Source: Acidobacteriota bacterium (GTDB lineage Bacteria > Acidobacteriota > Terriglobia > Bryobacterales > JACQDG01). Taken from it: a stretch of 5,735 nt of DNA. Below, one piece after another: positions 1 to 5,735 of the stretch (position 1 is the first letter of the stretch; every line of letters starts with the position of its first letter). The stretch is taken from contig JACQDG010000431.1 in NCBI GenBank assembly GCA_016201185.1, forward strand, positions 1-5,735. Reading direction: 5' to 3'. The position numbers and the translations under genes were made by a program. The notes under the pieces were generated by a model. That model made no database searches, was not told the origin of the DNA, and saw nothing but the letters and a program-made list of their open reading frames with translations.

Positions 1-596
1 AGGACATGGATCGCATCCTGTCGCTCACCGGTCCGGATTGGCGGCAAGAATCAGCGATCGGCCTGGCCTGCCTTCTGGATGTTGGAGTATACATGGGGTG
101 CCAGCTTTTGCGCGACTCTGACGCGGTCAGCATGGCCAGTTCGTTGGAATTGCGCGTCCCGCTGGTCGATCTGCGCGTGGCCGAATTTTCGCGTTCCTGC
201 CCGGACAGCCTCAAACTGCGAAGTGACGGCGGCCCCGGACCTGAATACGGGCAGAGCGGCGCCAAGAGAGTTCTCATTGACGCTTTGCGGGATATCCTGC
301 CCCCCGGCTTCACAAGCCGCCCGAAAAAGGGTTTTGCGCTTCCCCACGATCATTGGGCGCAGCACGAACTGGCGCCGCTGGTGGAGGAAACCTGCTCGCA
401 TCGTGCCGTAGCTGCCAGAGGCCTTCTCGAAGCTGACGCTATCAGGGAACTGGCTTCGAAACATTCGAATGGACGGGGCTGGAGCGCTTGGCCCCACGCC
501 TGGTCCCTGATGATCCTGGAGCTTTGGTGCCGGTCTGCGCTGGACGGGACAACAGCCCGAGCAAATCAGGCTCTCGAAGCGCACGCTTTTCGATAA
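1..596 (+). CDS. Asparagine synthase-type amidotransferase, C-terminal part (5' end outside window)
   Basis: This is the C-terminal end of the ATP-dependent synthetase domain of an asparagine synthase (glutamine-hydrolysing) family protein. The reading frame is open to the left edge: the codon before the ATG at 6 is GAC and is in frame, so that ATG is internal. Counting that Met as residue 1, the visible family signatures are LLRDSDAVSMASSLELRVPL (34-53), followed by VD, then SGAKRVL (84-90), the basic SRPKKGF segment (104-110) and WSLMILELW (166-174). The N-terminal glutaminase domain and the ATP-binding SGGxDS loop would lie upstream and cannot be checked. Family members transfer amide nitrogen from glutamine to a carboxylate. 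Copies in polysaccharide loci, including those called exosortase-associated amidotransferases, probably amidate a sugar acid or other glycan precursor rather than aspartate. The stop is TAA at 594-596. A 106-nt gap follows before the next gene. Family is certain, substrate unknown. Confidence 0.93.
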   Translation, partial: DMDRILSLTGPDWRQESAIGLACLLDVGVYMGCQLLRDSDAVSMASSLELRVPLVDLRVAEFSRSCPDSLKLRSDGGPGPEYGQSGAKRVLIDALRDILPPGFTSRPKKGFALPHDHWAQHELAPLVEETCSHRAVAARGLLEADAIRELASKHSNGRGWSAWPHAWSLMILELWCRSALDGTTARANQALEAHAFR

Positions 597-614
597 CAGT
601 TCAGCCCCTCGATC

Positions 615-676
615 GCCTGTTTGCGATGTTTCACTTCCCCGACAGGCATAGCAGGCAGTCCCCGGCGGAAGCCTGC
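615..676. repeat. Two inverted-repeat pairs built on GCCTGY/RCAGGC in the intergenic gap
   Basis: GCCTGT (615-620) is complementary to ACAGGC (642-647), and GCAGGC (651-656) is complementary to GCCTGC (671-676). The two middle copies also form a direct repeat 9 nt apart. The central five bases are shared, so alternative pairings (615-619 with 652-656, or 643-647 with 671-675) are possible. A short hairpin can also form at 663-678 (CGGC-GG/CC-GCCG with one bulged T). No T-run follows any stem, so this is not a convincing intrinsic terminator. It may be an operator or a leader-RNA structure, or chance in GC-rich DNA. Confidence 0.35.
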
Positions 677-690
677 CGTGGGGGGCGTGG

Positions 691-696
691 TATCAT
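691..696 (+). promoter_or_regulatory. Possible -10 box (TATCAT) directly upstream of the radical SAM gene
   Basis: TATCAT matches the sigma-70 -10 consensus at five of six positions and stands out in GC-rich surroundings. It lies six bases before the ATG at 703, so a start about 7 nt downstream would yield a leaderless or nearly leaderless mRNA. This fits the absence of a Shine-Dalgarno sequence before 703. No good TTGACA-like -35 element is found 16-18 nt upstream (bases 668-674 read gaagcct), so recognition would need an activator or an alternative sigma factor. This is a weak call. Confidence 0.25.
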
Positions 697-702
697 CTCT
701 CT

Positions 703-1740
703 ATGCTTGAGCCTTGGCGGTCCAACATTTCCGGATACTCCCGGCTCCTCCTCGCCAAGCTGTTTCCTCGCGACTACTCGAAGGAGCTCGCAAAAACGGC
801 GCACTGTCCTCCCCTGCTGGGTATTGAAACTACCAATATCTGCAACGCCGACTGCGTTTTTTGCGCCTACCAGTACATGGAAAGACCCAAGATCATCATG
901 GATTTCGATCTTTACAGGAAGATTGTCGATGATTACGCGGAGTGCGGGGGCCGCAATGTAGGCTTGGCGGTCACGGTTGGAGATCCCTTGCTTGACCCAC
1001 GGCTGCTTGACCGGATCGCCTACGGAAGATCCCGCGGCATGCAAGGCTTTGGCTTCTTCACCAATGGTATCTTGCTGCACAAATTCGCTCAGAAGGCGCT
1101 GCTGACCTCCGGGCTGGCCGCCCTGCATATCTCTCTGGCTGGTTTTGACCGGGAAACTTACAAGAAGATCTACCGCGTGGATATTTATCATCGCGTCATT
1201 GACAACACGGTTAAACTCGCCGAGGTGAATAATCTGCTCGGCCGGCCCGTTAAAATCACAGTCTCGGTTCGAAGCTCCCTTCCGATTCGCCAGCTCATCA
1301 AGACGGAAGACTACCGGCGCTTAAGGTCCCTAGGCGTCCCCGTGGAATTTGCGATCCGCTACGACAGCTGGTCTGGCAAGATCCGGCCTGAGGATCTGCA
1401 GGGTGTCATGAGAATGCGGCCCCTCCCTCAAAAGAAGCAACCTTGCGGGGCCCTCTGGTTCGGTGCTACCGTGCATGCCGACGGCGCTTTCACGGTCTGT
1501 GGCTGCCGCGACCTGGATGGCACGAGTGAGTTGACGCTTGGAAACCTGAAGGAGCAAAGCCTCCATGATTTGTGGACTTCCGAAAAACTTCAGCATATCA
1601 AGCGCCATTTCACAACTGTTTTGCCGGACATCTGTGTCGACTGTACTCAATACTCGCCGGTTTCCATTCTTAACTCGTGGCATTTCTCTCTGATCCGCGA
1701 CATTCGGCCGCTGGCTGTTGCTTGCCCTGAACACGCGTGA
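703..1740 (+). CDS. Radical SAM protein with C-terminal SPASM domain
   Basis: The product is a 345-residue radical SAM enzyme. Its CxxxCxxC cluster motif is CNADCVFC with C47, C51 and C54, which bind the 4Fe-4S cluster that cleaves S-adenosylmethionine. GDPLLDP (93-99) corresponds to the SAM-contacting region. The C-terminal part matches a SPASM domain: C248, C266, C268, the LGNL turn (279-282), LW (290-291), and C311/C314 as a CxxC pair, enough to ligate one auxiliary cluster. SPASM enzymes include peptide maturases and sugar/aminoglycoside modifiers such as the BtrN type; nothing here identifies the substrate. The ATG at 703 is preferred because it places the cluster motif at the usual distance and the only upstream alternatives before the in-frame stop at 649 are non-ATG. 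No clear ribosome binding site is present. The stop TGA (1738-1740) overlaps the next ATG by one base, which implies translational coupling. It probably opens the operon that runs through the deacetylase gene. Confidence 0.95.
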   Translation: MLEPWRSNISGYSRLLLAKLFPRDYSKELAKTAHCPPLLGIETTNICNADCVFCAYQYMERPKIIMDFDLYRKIVDDYAECGGRNVGLAVTVGDPLLDPRLLDRIAYGRSRGMQGFGFFTNGILLHKFAQKALLTSGLAALHISLAGFDRETYKKIYRVDIYHRVIDNTVKLAEVNNLLGRPVKITVSVRSSLPIRQLIKTEDYRRLRSLGVPVEFAIRYDSWSGKIRPEDLQGVMRMRPLPQKKQPCGALWFGATVHADGAFTVCGCRDLDGTSELTLGNLKEQSLHDLWTSEKLQHIKRHFTTVLPDICVDCTQYSPVSILNSWHFSLIRDIRPLAVACPEHA

Positions 1741-2651
1741 TGGCGTGTCCTTCTGTCTGGGCCGTCGTACTGAACTGCAACGGCGCGAGCTGGCTGAAAC
1801 GCTGTCTGGGATCTCTGCTGGCGTGCTCCTATCCCCGCTTACAGTTGCTAATGGTCGATAACGCTTCCACCGACGGCAGCGTGGCGCTGGCACGACGGAT
1901 TTCCTCCCGGATCGAAGTCATCGAAAACAACTCCAACTTGGGATTCTGCGCTGGCAATAACGCCGCCATCGACTACGCGCTCCAGAGGGGTGCTGACTAT
2001 GTTGCCCTGCTCAACAACGATACCTATGCCGAACCCGACTGGCTGGACCGCCTGGTCGAAGTCGGGGAAGCCCATCCCCAGGTCGGCATCCTCGGCCCCG
2101 TACAGCTCGTTTTCGACGGCGATCAGTTCAACAGTTGGACGACCAGCGCCCTTGCCCATCTGCTGAAGGCGCTGGAAAGGGATGAATCGGGCGCCTGGCT
2201 TCCCGTTGAATGGGTGGAGGGCTCTTGCCTTGTGGCCAAGCGGCGAGTCTTGGAGCGGATCGGCCGGCTCGATCCAATCTTTTTTATCTTCTTTGAGGAA
2301 ATCGACCTTTGTCGTCGCGCTCGGGCGGCGGGCTTCCAGGTGGCGATCGTCCCCTCAAGTCGGATTCATCATCACCGGGGAGGATATTTCGCGCAACCGC
2401 GGCTTTCCCGCCGCCGTGATTTCCTCCGTCTGCGGAATTCCATCATCTACAACTCGACAGACCCCCGGCTGTCTCTCCTCGGCAACCTCCAGGGCCTGCT
2501 GCTGAACGATGCCGTGCATTTCAAGGACGCGTTGCTGAAAAGCAGGAACCCGGCGGTCTGGCTGTGGGCCAACTGCTCCCTCCTGAGCCTCCTCCCGGCT
2601 CTCTACCGCAAGTGGCGCGCGGATCGCGAGATGCTTCAACAAACGAAATGA
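1740..2651 (+). CDS. Family 2 glycosyltransferase (GT-A fold, rhamnosyltransferase-like)
   Basis: The 303-residue product is a GT2 inverting glycosyltransferase. Numbering from the ATG at 1740, the N-terminal strand (WAVVLNCNG, about 7-15) leads to DNASTDGS (40-47), NLGFCAGNN (66-74) and LLNNDT (90-95), the DXD-like nucleotide/metal site. Further on are EGSCLVAKR (160-168), FFEEIDLCRRARAAGF (184-199) with the acidic catalytic-base region, and HHHRGG (210-215). This pattern is typical of the WcaE/RfbF-like rhamnosyl- and related sugar transferases that extend lipid-linked glycans in the cytoplasm. Donor and acceptor cannot be read from the sequence. The C-terminal 80 residues hold leucine- and tryptophan-rich stretches (for example LLGNLQGLLLNDAV, SLLSLLPALY) that suggest membrane contact. 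The start could also be the adjacent GTG at 1737. ATG 1740 is chosen because it sits in a TGATG junction with the upstream gene. The end overlaps the next gene by 4 nt (ATGA). Confidence 0.95.
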   Translation: MACPSVWAVVLNCNGASWLKRCLGSLLACSYPRLQLLMVDNASTDGSVALARRISSRIEVIENNSNLGFCAGNNAAIDYALQRGADYVALLNNDTYAEPDWLDRLVEVGEAHPQVGILGPVQLVFDGDQFNSWTTSALAHLLKALERDESGAWLPVEWVEGSCLVAKRRVLERIGRLDPIFFIFFEEIDLCRRARAAGFQVAIVPSSRIHHHRGGYFAQPRLSRRRDFLRLRNSIIYNSTDPRLSLLGNLQGLLLNDAVHFKDALLKSRNPAVWLWANCSLLSLLPALYRKWRADREMLQQTK

Positions 2652-3655
2652 GCGCCCGCGTTCGTTCGCTGATCACTGGCGGGGCCGGGTTTATCGCTTC
2701 CCATGTGGCCCGCCATTGTCTGGCCCTAGGCCACGAAGTGGTTGTCCTGGATGATCTCTCCGGCGGCTTCGCCGACCAGGTTCCGGAAGCCGCGTGCTTC
2801 GTAAAGAGCTCGGTCCTCGATTCCGTCCTGGTGCGTCGCCTGTTCGAGGAGTACAGGTTCCATTATGTCTATCATCTGGCGGCCTATGCGGCGGAGGGAC
2901 TGTCGCATTTCATCCGGCGCTTCAACTATGACACCAACCTGATCGGCAGTGTGAACCTGATCAATGAGGCGGTGAAACATAACGTGAAATGCTTCGTTTT
3001 CGCCTCCTCGATAGCGGTTTACGGCCATAACCAGTTGCCCATGGACGAGAGCATGACGCCGCAGCCCGAAGACCCTTACGGTATCAGCAAGTACGCCGTC
3101 GAGCTGGACCTTCGCGCCGCGTACAAAATGTTTGGGCTGAGCTACATCATCTTCCGGCCTCACAACGTTTACGGCGAGCACCAAAACATCGGGGATCCCT
3201 ACCGCAATGTCATCGGCATTTTCATGAACCAGATTTTTCAAGGCCGGCCGCTGACGATCTTCGGCGACGGACTCCAGACCCGGGCGTTTAGCTACATCGA
3301 CGACGTCGCCCCTGCTATAGCGCGCAGCGTCCACGTTCCCGCGGCCTATAATGAGGTCATCAACATCGGGGCTGATGAGCCTCACACGATCAAACACGTT
3401 GCTGAAACGGTGGCGAAGGCCCTTGGCGCTGCGCCCGAGTTTGAATTTTTTCCGCCGCGCAACGAGGTCGAGCACGCTTTTTCCAACCACGAGAAGGCCC
3501 GGCGAATCTTAGGAACCGCGGCAGCCATCAGGCTGGAGGAGGGAGTGGCCCGCATGGCCGCCTGGGTGCGCCGCACCGGAATCCGCGCCAGCGCTCCCTT
3601 TGAGAATATTGAGGTGCGCAAGAACATGCCGCCGTCGTGGGAGCGGCTGGACTGA
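2648..3655 (+). CDS. NAD-dependent epimerase/dehydratase, UDP-glucose 4-epimerase-like
   Basis: The 335-residue product is an extended short-chain dehydrogenase acting on a nucleotide sugar in the cytoplasm. Visible features are the Rossmann NAD-binding loop TGGAGFIAS (10-18), the acidic VLDDLSGG after strand 2 (33-40), SSIAVYG (120-126) with the catalytic Ser region, and YGISK (144-148) giving the catalytic Tyr144/Lys148 pair. FRPHNVYG (169-176) and FGDGLQTRAFSYIDDV (205-220) form the sugar-nucleotide binding part. Most GalE-type relatives have Asp in place of Ala213 in the TR-x-F stretch. Length fits the family (about 310-340). The start at 2648 is preferred over the longer in-frame ATG at 2564, because the extra 28 residues would lie entirely within the glycosyltransferase gene, are Pro/Arg-rich, and would push the Rossmann loop away from the N-terminus. 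ATGA overlap with the upstream stop implies coupling. A 4-epimerase is likely, but the sugar (Glc, GlcNAc, uronic acid) is undetermined, and a dehydratase role is less likely. Confidence 0.94.
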   Translation: MSARVRSLITGGAGFIASHVARHCLALGHEVVVLDDLSGGFADQVPEAACFVKSSVLDSVLVRRLFEEYRFHYVYHLAAYAAEGLSHFIRRFNYDTNLIGSVNLINEAVKHNVKCFVFASSIAVYGHNQLPMDESMTPQPEDPYGISKYAVELDLRAAYKMFGLSYIIFRPHNVYGEHQNIGDPYRNVIGIFMNQIFQGRPLTIFGDGLQTRAFSYIDDVAPAIARSVHVPAAYNEVINIGADEPHTIKHVAETVAKALGAAPEFEFFPPRNEVEHAFSNHEKARRILGTAAAIRLEEGVARMAAWVRRTGIRASAPFENIEVRKNMPPSWERLD

Positions 3656-3656
3656 G

Positions 3657-5300
3657 ATGACCGGCGCCTCGCTGACCCGATCTGAATTCCGTGGCCCCCC
3701 CGCCGAGTGGGACCGGCTTTGCGGCCAATTTGCGGATTTCACGCTTACTCAGTCCTACGCGTGGGGCGAGGGGCGGCGGGCCGACGGCTGGAGGGTGAGA
3801 AGGGACCAGTGGTGGGACGACCGGGGCCGGTTGGTGGCGCTGGCTACCGTGCTCCAGAAACGTATCTATGGTTTTGGCTTGACCTACATCAGCCGAGGTC
3901 CGCTAGTGCTGCAACAGCGGTTTTCGCCAGCGGAGGCGGAAGGACATTGGCAAGCCTGCATGTCCTGTTACCGCAAAGCGCTCCGATGGGGGCGGATTCT
4001 GCTTTGTTATGTTTATCAGAGCTCGGCTCAGATCAGCCCAGTCACCATTCGGAACTCCGGTCTGCACCCGCTTTTTCCTCCTACAGGAGAATATGCTTTC
4101 TCCTCTGTGGTGACCCTGGATTTCCGCGATGCCTTGCTGCAAGGGGCCTCCTCCGATTGGCGCAAACTGTTCCGCAAATCGGAAGCGTCGCTGGCCGCCG
4201 TGAAAGAATCCACCGACGTCCGGGATTTTCTGAGGGCCCGGCAACTTGTCGCCCGGCTGGAGAAGAGCAAGGGGTTTACCACTACGTTGACCGAACCCTT
4301 GTTGCGTTCCATGGTCGCAAACTCCCGGCTTTTCTACTTGGAAAACGGGTCCGGCGAGATCACCGCAGCCTTGCTGGTTGCGATCGCCGGCAACCGCGCG
4401 GCGCGGCTGATGGCCGGCGTCGATCCGGACCAGGTTCGCAGCCAACCCGGCATCGGGCGAGTCTTGGAGGTGGCTGCTTCGCGCTGGGTCTTCGAGCAGG
4501 CCGTTGCATGGTACGACCTGGAAGGGCTCAACCCTTATAATCGCGGCGTCTTCAATTTCAAGGTCGGGATGAGGGGAGCGCTGTTTTCCCCAGCGGGGAT
4601 GCATGCCTGTTCCCGTCCTGCCCTCTTGGCGAAGCTCTGCGGGCTCTGGAAGCAACGTTGTTGGATGCTGCCGCTTTACATCTGGCGGACATCCAAAGTG
4701 TACTTCTGGCAGCTCGCCCGCCAGCGTCTTGGCGGACGTTTCCTTGTTCTGTCACGCCTGAGGATCTACTCGCTAGATTTGGAACACAACCCTGCCGTAG
4801 AGGCGCGACCTGGCTTCAGCGTGTCGTGTCTGGACCGCTTCGATCCTGAGGATTTTGAGTACCGTCTTTCGACAGTGCGCGAACTGTGGGGTCCATGCCA
4901 GGACCTGCGGCCAGAGTTCAAAGAGTGTTATGTGCTGCTGGGCAGTCACGGCTACGCGGTGGGCTACGGCTTTCTGCATTGGGGTCGCGCCGAATTGCCT
5001 GAAATCTCCACTGTTTTGCCGCTCGAGGGGAAAGATGTCTACATTTCCAATTGCTATCTCATTCCCGAGTTCCGAGGCCAGAGACTTTATCCCTATCTGC
5101 TCCAACAGATTTGCGCTCATGCCCGAAGGCGCGGGGCGAGGGTGGCTAGGATCGCGGTGAATCCTGCAAACCGGGTTTCGGTACGGGGAATTGAGGGCGC
5201 CGGCTTCGTGCTCGAGAAGGAAGCATCCTGTCTGCGGCTTGCAGGTCGGCAGAGATTGCGGTGGCAGGAGCCCCCGCTAGCCCCAACGGTCCATGCCTGA
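3657..5300 (+). CDS. FemAB-like acyl/aminoacyltransferase fused to a C-terminal GNAT domain
   Basis: The 547-residue protein has two transferase parts. Residues about 1-310 resemble the FemAB/peptidyltransferase superfamily: FTLTQSYAWGE (28-38), a middle region with LFRKSEASLAAVKES (171-185), and the C-terminal FemAB block with WYDLEGLNP (285-293) and GVFNFKVGMRG (297-307). It lacks the long coiled-coil arm of staphylococcal tRNA-dependent Fem proteins. A linker rich in aromatic and hydrophobic residues (about 321-352) follows. Residues about 385-525 are GNAT-like: ISNCYLIPEFRGQRLYPYLL (463-482) aligns with motif A, and VNPANRVSVRGIEGAGFVLE (501-520) with the C-terminal GNAT strands. The acetyl-CoA loop reads R473-G-Q-R-L-Y478, whereas the usual pattern is Q/R-x-x-G-x-G/A. 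ATG 3657 is chosen over the ATG at 3600, which would overlap the epimerase by 56 nt and add an Arg/Cys-rich tail. One base separates it from the upstream stop. FemAB-like proteins in exosortase-linked loci are known but of unclear function; the substrate here is probably a glycan or lipid-linked precursor. Confidence 0.9.
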   Translation: MTGASLTRSEFRGPPAEWDRLCGQFADFTLTQSYAWGEGRRADGWRVRRDQWWDDRGRLVALATVLQKRIYGFGLTYISRGPLVLQQRFSPAEAEGHWQACMSCYRKALRWGRILLCYVYQSSAQISPVTIRNSGLHPLFPPTGEYAFSSVVTLDFRDALLQGASSDWRKLFRKSEASLAAVKESTDVRDFLRARQLVARLEKSKGFTTTLTEPLLRSMVANSRLFYLENGSGEITAALLVAIAGNRAARLMAGVDPDQVRSQPGIGRVLEVAASRWVFEQAVAWYDLEGLNPYNRGVFNFKVGMRGALFSPAGMHACSRPALLAKLCGLWKQRCWMLPLYIWRTSKVYFWQLARQRLGGRFLVLSRLRIYSLDLEHNPAVEARPGFSVSCLDRFDPEDFEYRLSTVRELWGPCQDLRPEFKECYVLLGSHGYAVGYGFLHWGRAELPEISTVLPLEGKDVYISNCYLIPEFRGQRLYPYLLQQICAHARRRGARVARIAVNPANRVSVRGIEGAGFVLEKEASCLRLAGRQRLRWQEPPLAPTVHA

Positions 5301-5735
5301 CCGGCGGTTCCCGCAGAAATGGAAGGAGGCTTTCGCGCAATGGCATTACCGGTCGGTGGGGCGTCATGAAAAGCCGCGAGGCGGGCGCATTCTCTGCTAC
5401 CACAACGTCAGCCCGGACGAAGCATCGTCCTTTGCCGCGCAACTGGACTTCCTCTGCGCCGAATATGACGCGCTGCCGCTTTCGCGGTTCTTATCTTCTT
5501 TAGGAACCGCAAGTGCCCGGCCGCCTCTCGCCATCACGTTCGACGACGGCTATCGTGACAATTATGAGGTTGCGTTTCCCCTGCTGCGTCGGGCCGGCGT
5601 GAGCGCCGCTTTCTTTGTTGTATCCGGAGTTCGCGCCCAGACTGCCGCCGAGCGCGCGGCCGCTCCGGAGCCCGAAACCGGCGGCTGGTCGCCGCGCCTC
5701 TTTATGACCTGGGAAGAGCTTCGCGAGATGGTGAA
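5293..5735 (+). CDS. Polysaccharide deacetylase, NodB domain (3' end outside window)
   Basis: The first 147 residues of a carbohydrate esterase 4 family protein are present; the frame is open to the right edge. RILCYHNVS (32-40) is the first conserved strand, and ITFDDGYRDNYEVAFPLLRR (81-100) contains the NodB TFDDG motif with the catalytic base and metal-ligand Asp pair (D84, D85). AFFVVSG (106-112) follows, then a Pro/Ala/Glu-rich insert (about 113-135), then FMTWEELREMV (137-147), which in relatives comes just before the HxxxH metal motif. That motif would lie just beyond the window. The enzyme would remove N-acetyl (or O-acetyl) groups from a sugar. The N-terminus (MPDRRFPQKWKEAFAQ) has no signal peptide, so action in the cytoplasm on a precursor is more likely than on secreted polymer. 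ATG 5293 is the first start after the in-frame stop at 5278 and overlaps the femAB-GNAT stop by 8 nt, indicating coupling. No nearby Shine-Dalgarno is seen; AGGAG at 5266-5270 is too distant. Confidence 0.92.
   Translation, partial: MPDRRFPQKWKEAFAQWHYRSVGRHEKPRGGRILCYHNVSPDEASSFAAQLDFLCAEYDALPLSRFLSSLGTASARPPLAITFDDGYRDNYEVAFPLLRRAGVSAAFFVVSGVRAQTAAERAAAPEPETGGWSPRLFMTWEELREMV

Noticed and set aside
612..627. ATCGC/GCGAT hairpin after the amidotransferase stop as a terminator
   Set aside because: The stem is only five base pairs and the bases after it (gtttcacttcc) lack a proper T-run.
631..1191. Minus-strand open frame spanning the intergenic gap and the start of the radical SAM gene
   Set aside because: Most of it is antisense to the radical SAM N-terminal region including the CxxxCxxC motif, and the translation shows no family features.
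2564..2647. 28-residue N-terminal extension of the epimerase from an upstream ATG
   Set aside because: It lies wholly within the glycosyltransferase gene and has Pro/Arg-rich composition. The ATGA junction at 2648 places the Rossmann loop at the normal position.
3242..3249. GGCCGGCC palindrome
   Set aside because: It is an 8-bp palindrome inside the epimerase coding sequence, unremarkable at this GC content and with no second copy forming a site pattern.
2726..3490. 254-codon open frame on the minus strand opposite the epimerase gene
   Set aside because: It is a shadow of GC-rich coding sequence. The + strand frame carries intact epimerase motifs throughout, and the antisense translation has no recognisable motif.
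3600..3656. 19-residue N-terminal extension of the FemAB-GNAT protein
   Set aside because: It overlaps the epimerase end and reads as Arg/Cys-rich out-of-frame sequence. The ATG at 3657 directly follows the epimerase stop.
3903..4655. 250-codon minus-strand open frame opposite the FemAB-GNAT gene
   Set aside because: It is antisense to a clearly recognisable FemAB region, has no motif of its own, and no upstream signals.
1386..4768. Shared 12-mer GCCTGAGGATCT near 1386 and 4757
   Set aside because: About one shared 12-mer pair is expected by chance in a window of this size, and the flanks do not match.
5323..5369. Perfect AAGGAGG (5323-5329) followed by an ATG at 5340
   Set aside because: That ATG is out of frame with the deacetylase and opens only nine codons before a stop. 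The in-frame GTG at 5356 is too distant to use this site, so it is probably chance within the coding sequence.

Overview
The window is a stretch of a bacterial chromosome at roughly 60% GC, densely coded on the + strand. It carries part of a surface or extracellular polysaccharide biosynthesis locus. Six protein genes are visible. The first lacks its 5' end and the last lacks its 3' end because the window cuts them. No rRNA, tRNA, mobile element or CRISPR array is visible. GC content, protein style and gene mix would fit an Acidobacteriota (Bryobacter/Solibacter-like) or another GC-rich Gram-negative lineage. That is a guess from general appearance; no marker gene here fixes the taxonomy.

Layout: (1) 1-596, C-terminal part of an asparagine synthase-type amidotransferase. 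(2) 597-702, the only sizeable intergenic gap (106 nt), holding two inverted-repeat pairs and a possible -10 box. (3) 703-1740, radical SAM/SPASM protein. (4) 1740-2651, family 2 glycosyltransferase. (5) 2648-3655, NAD-dependent sugar-nucleotide epimerase/dehydratase. (6) 3657-5300, FemAB-like acyl/aminoacyltransferase fused to a C-terminal GNAT domain. (7) 5293-5735 and beyond, polysaccharide deacetylase (NodB domain), running off the window.

Genes 3 to 7 form a very tight unit with junctions of 1-nt overlap, 4-nt overlap, 1-nt gap and 8-nt overlap. This indicates one transcript with translational coupling. The epimerase would supply a nucleotide sugar and the glycosyltransferase would add a sugar to a growing glycan. 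The amidotransferase, FemAB-GNAT protein and deacetylase look like decorating enzymes (amide formation, N- or O-acylation, removal of N-acetyl). The radical SAM protein has no assignable substrate. Asparagine synthase-like amidotransferase, FemAB-like protein and polysaccharide deacetylase also occur together in exosortase (XrtA/PEP-CTERM)-associated polysaccharide loci. No exosortase or PEP-CTERM signal lies inside this window, so that link is inference. The most unusual items are the FemAB-GNAT fusion with a degenerate acetyl-CoA loop, and the radical SAM/SPASM enzyme built into a glycan operon.
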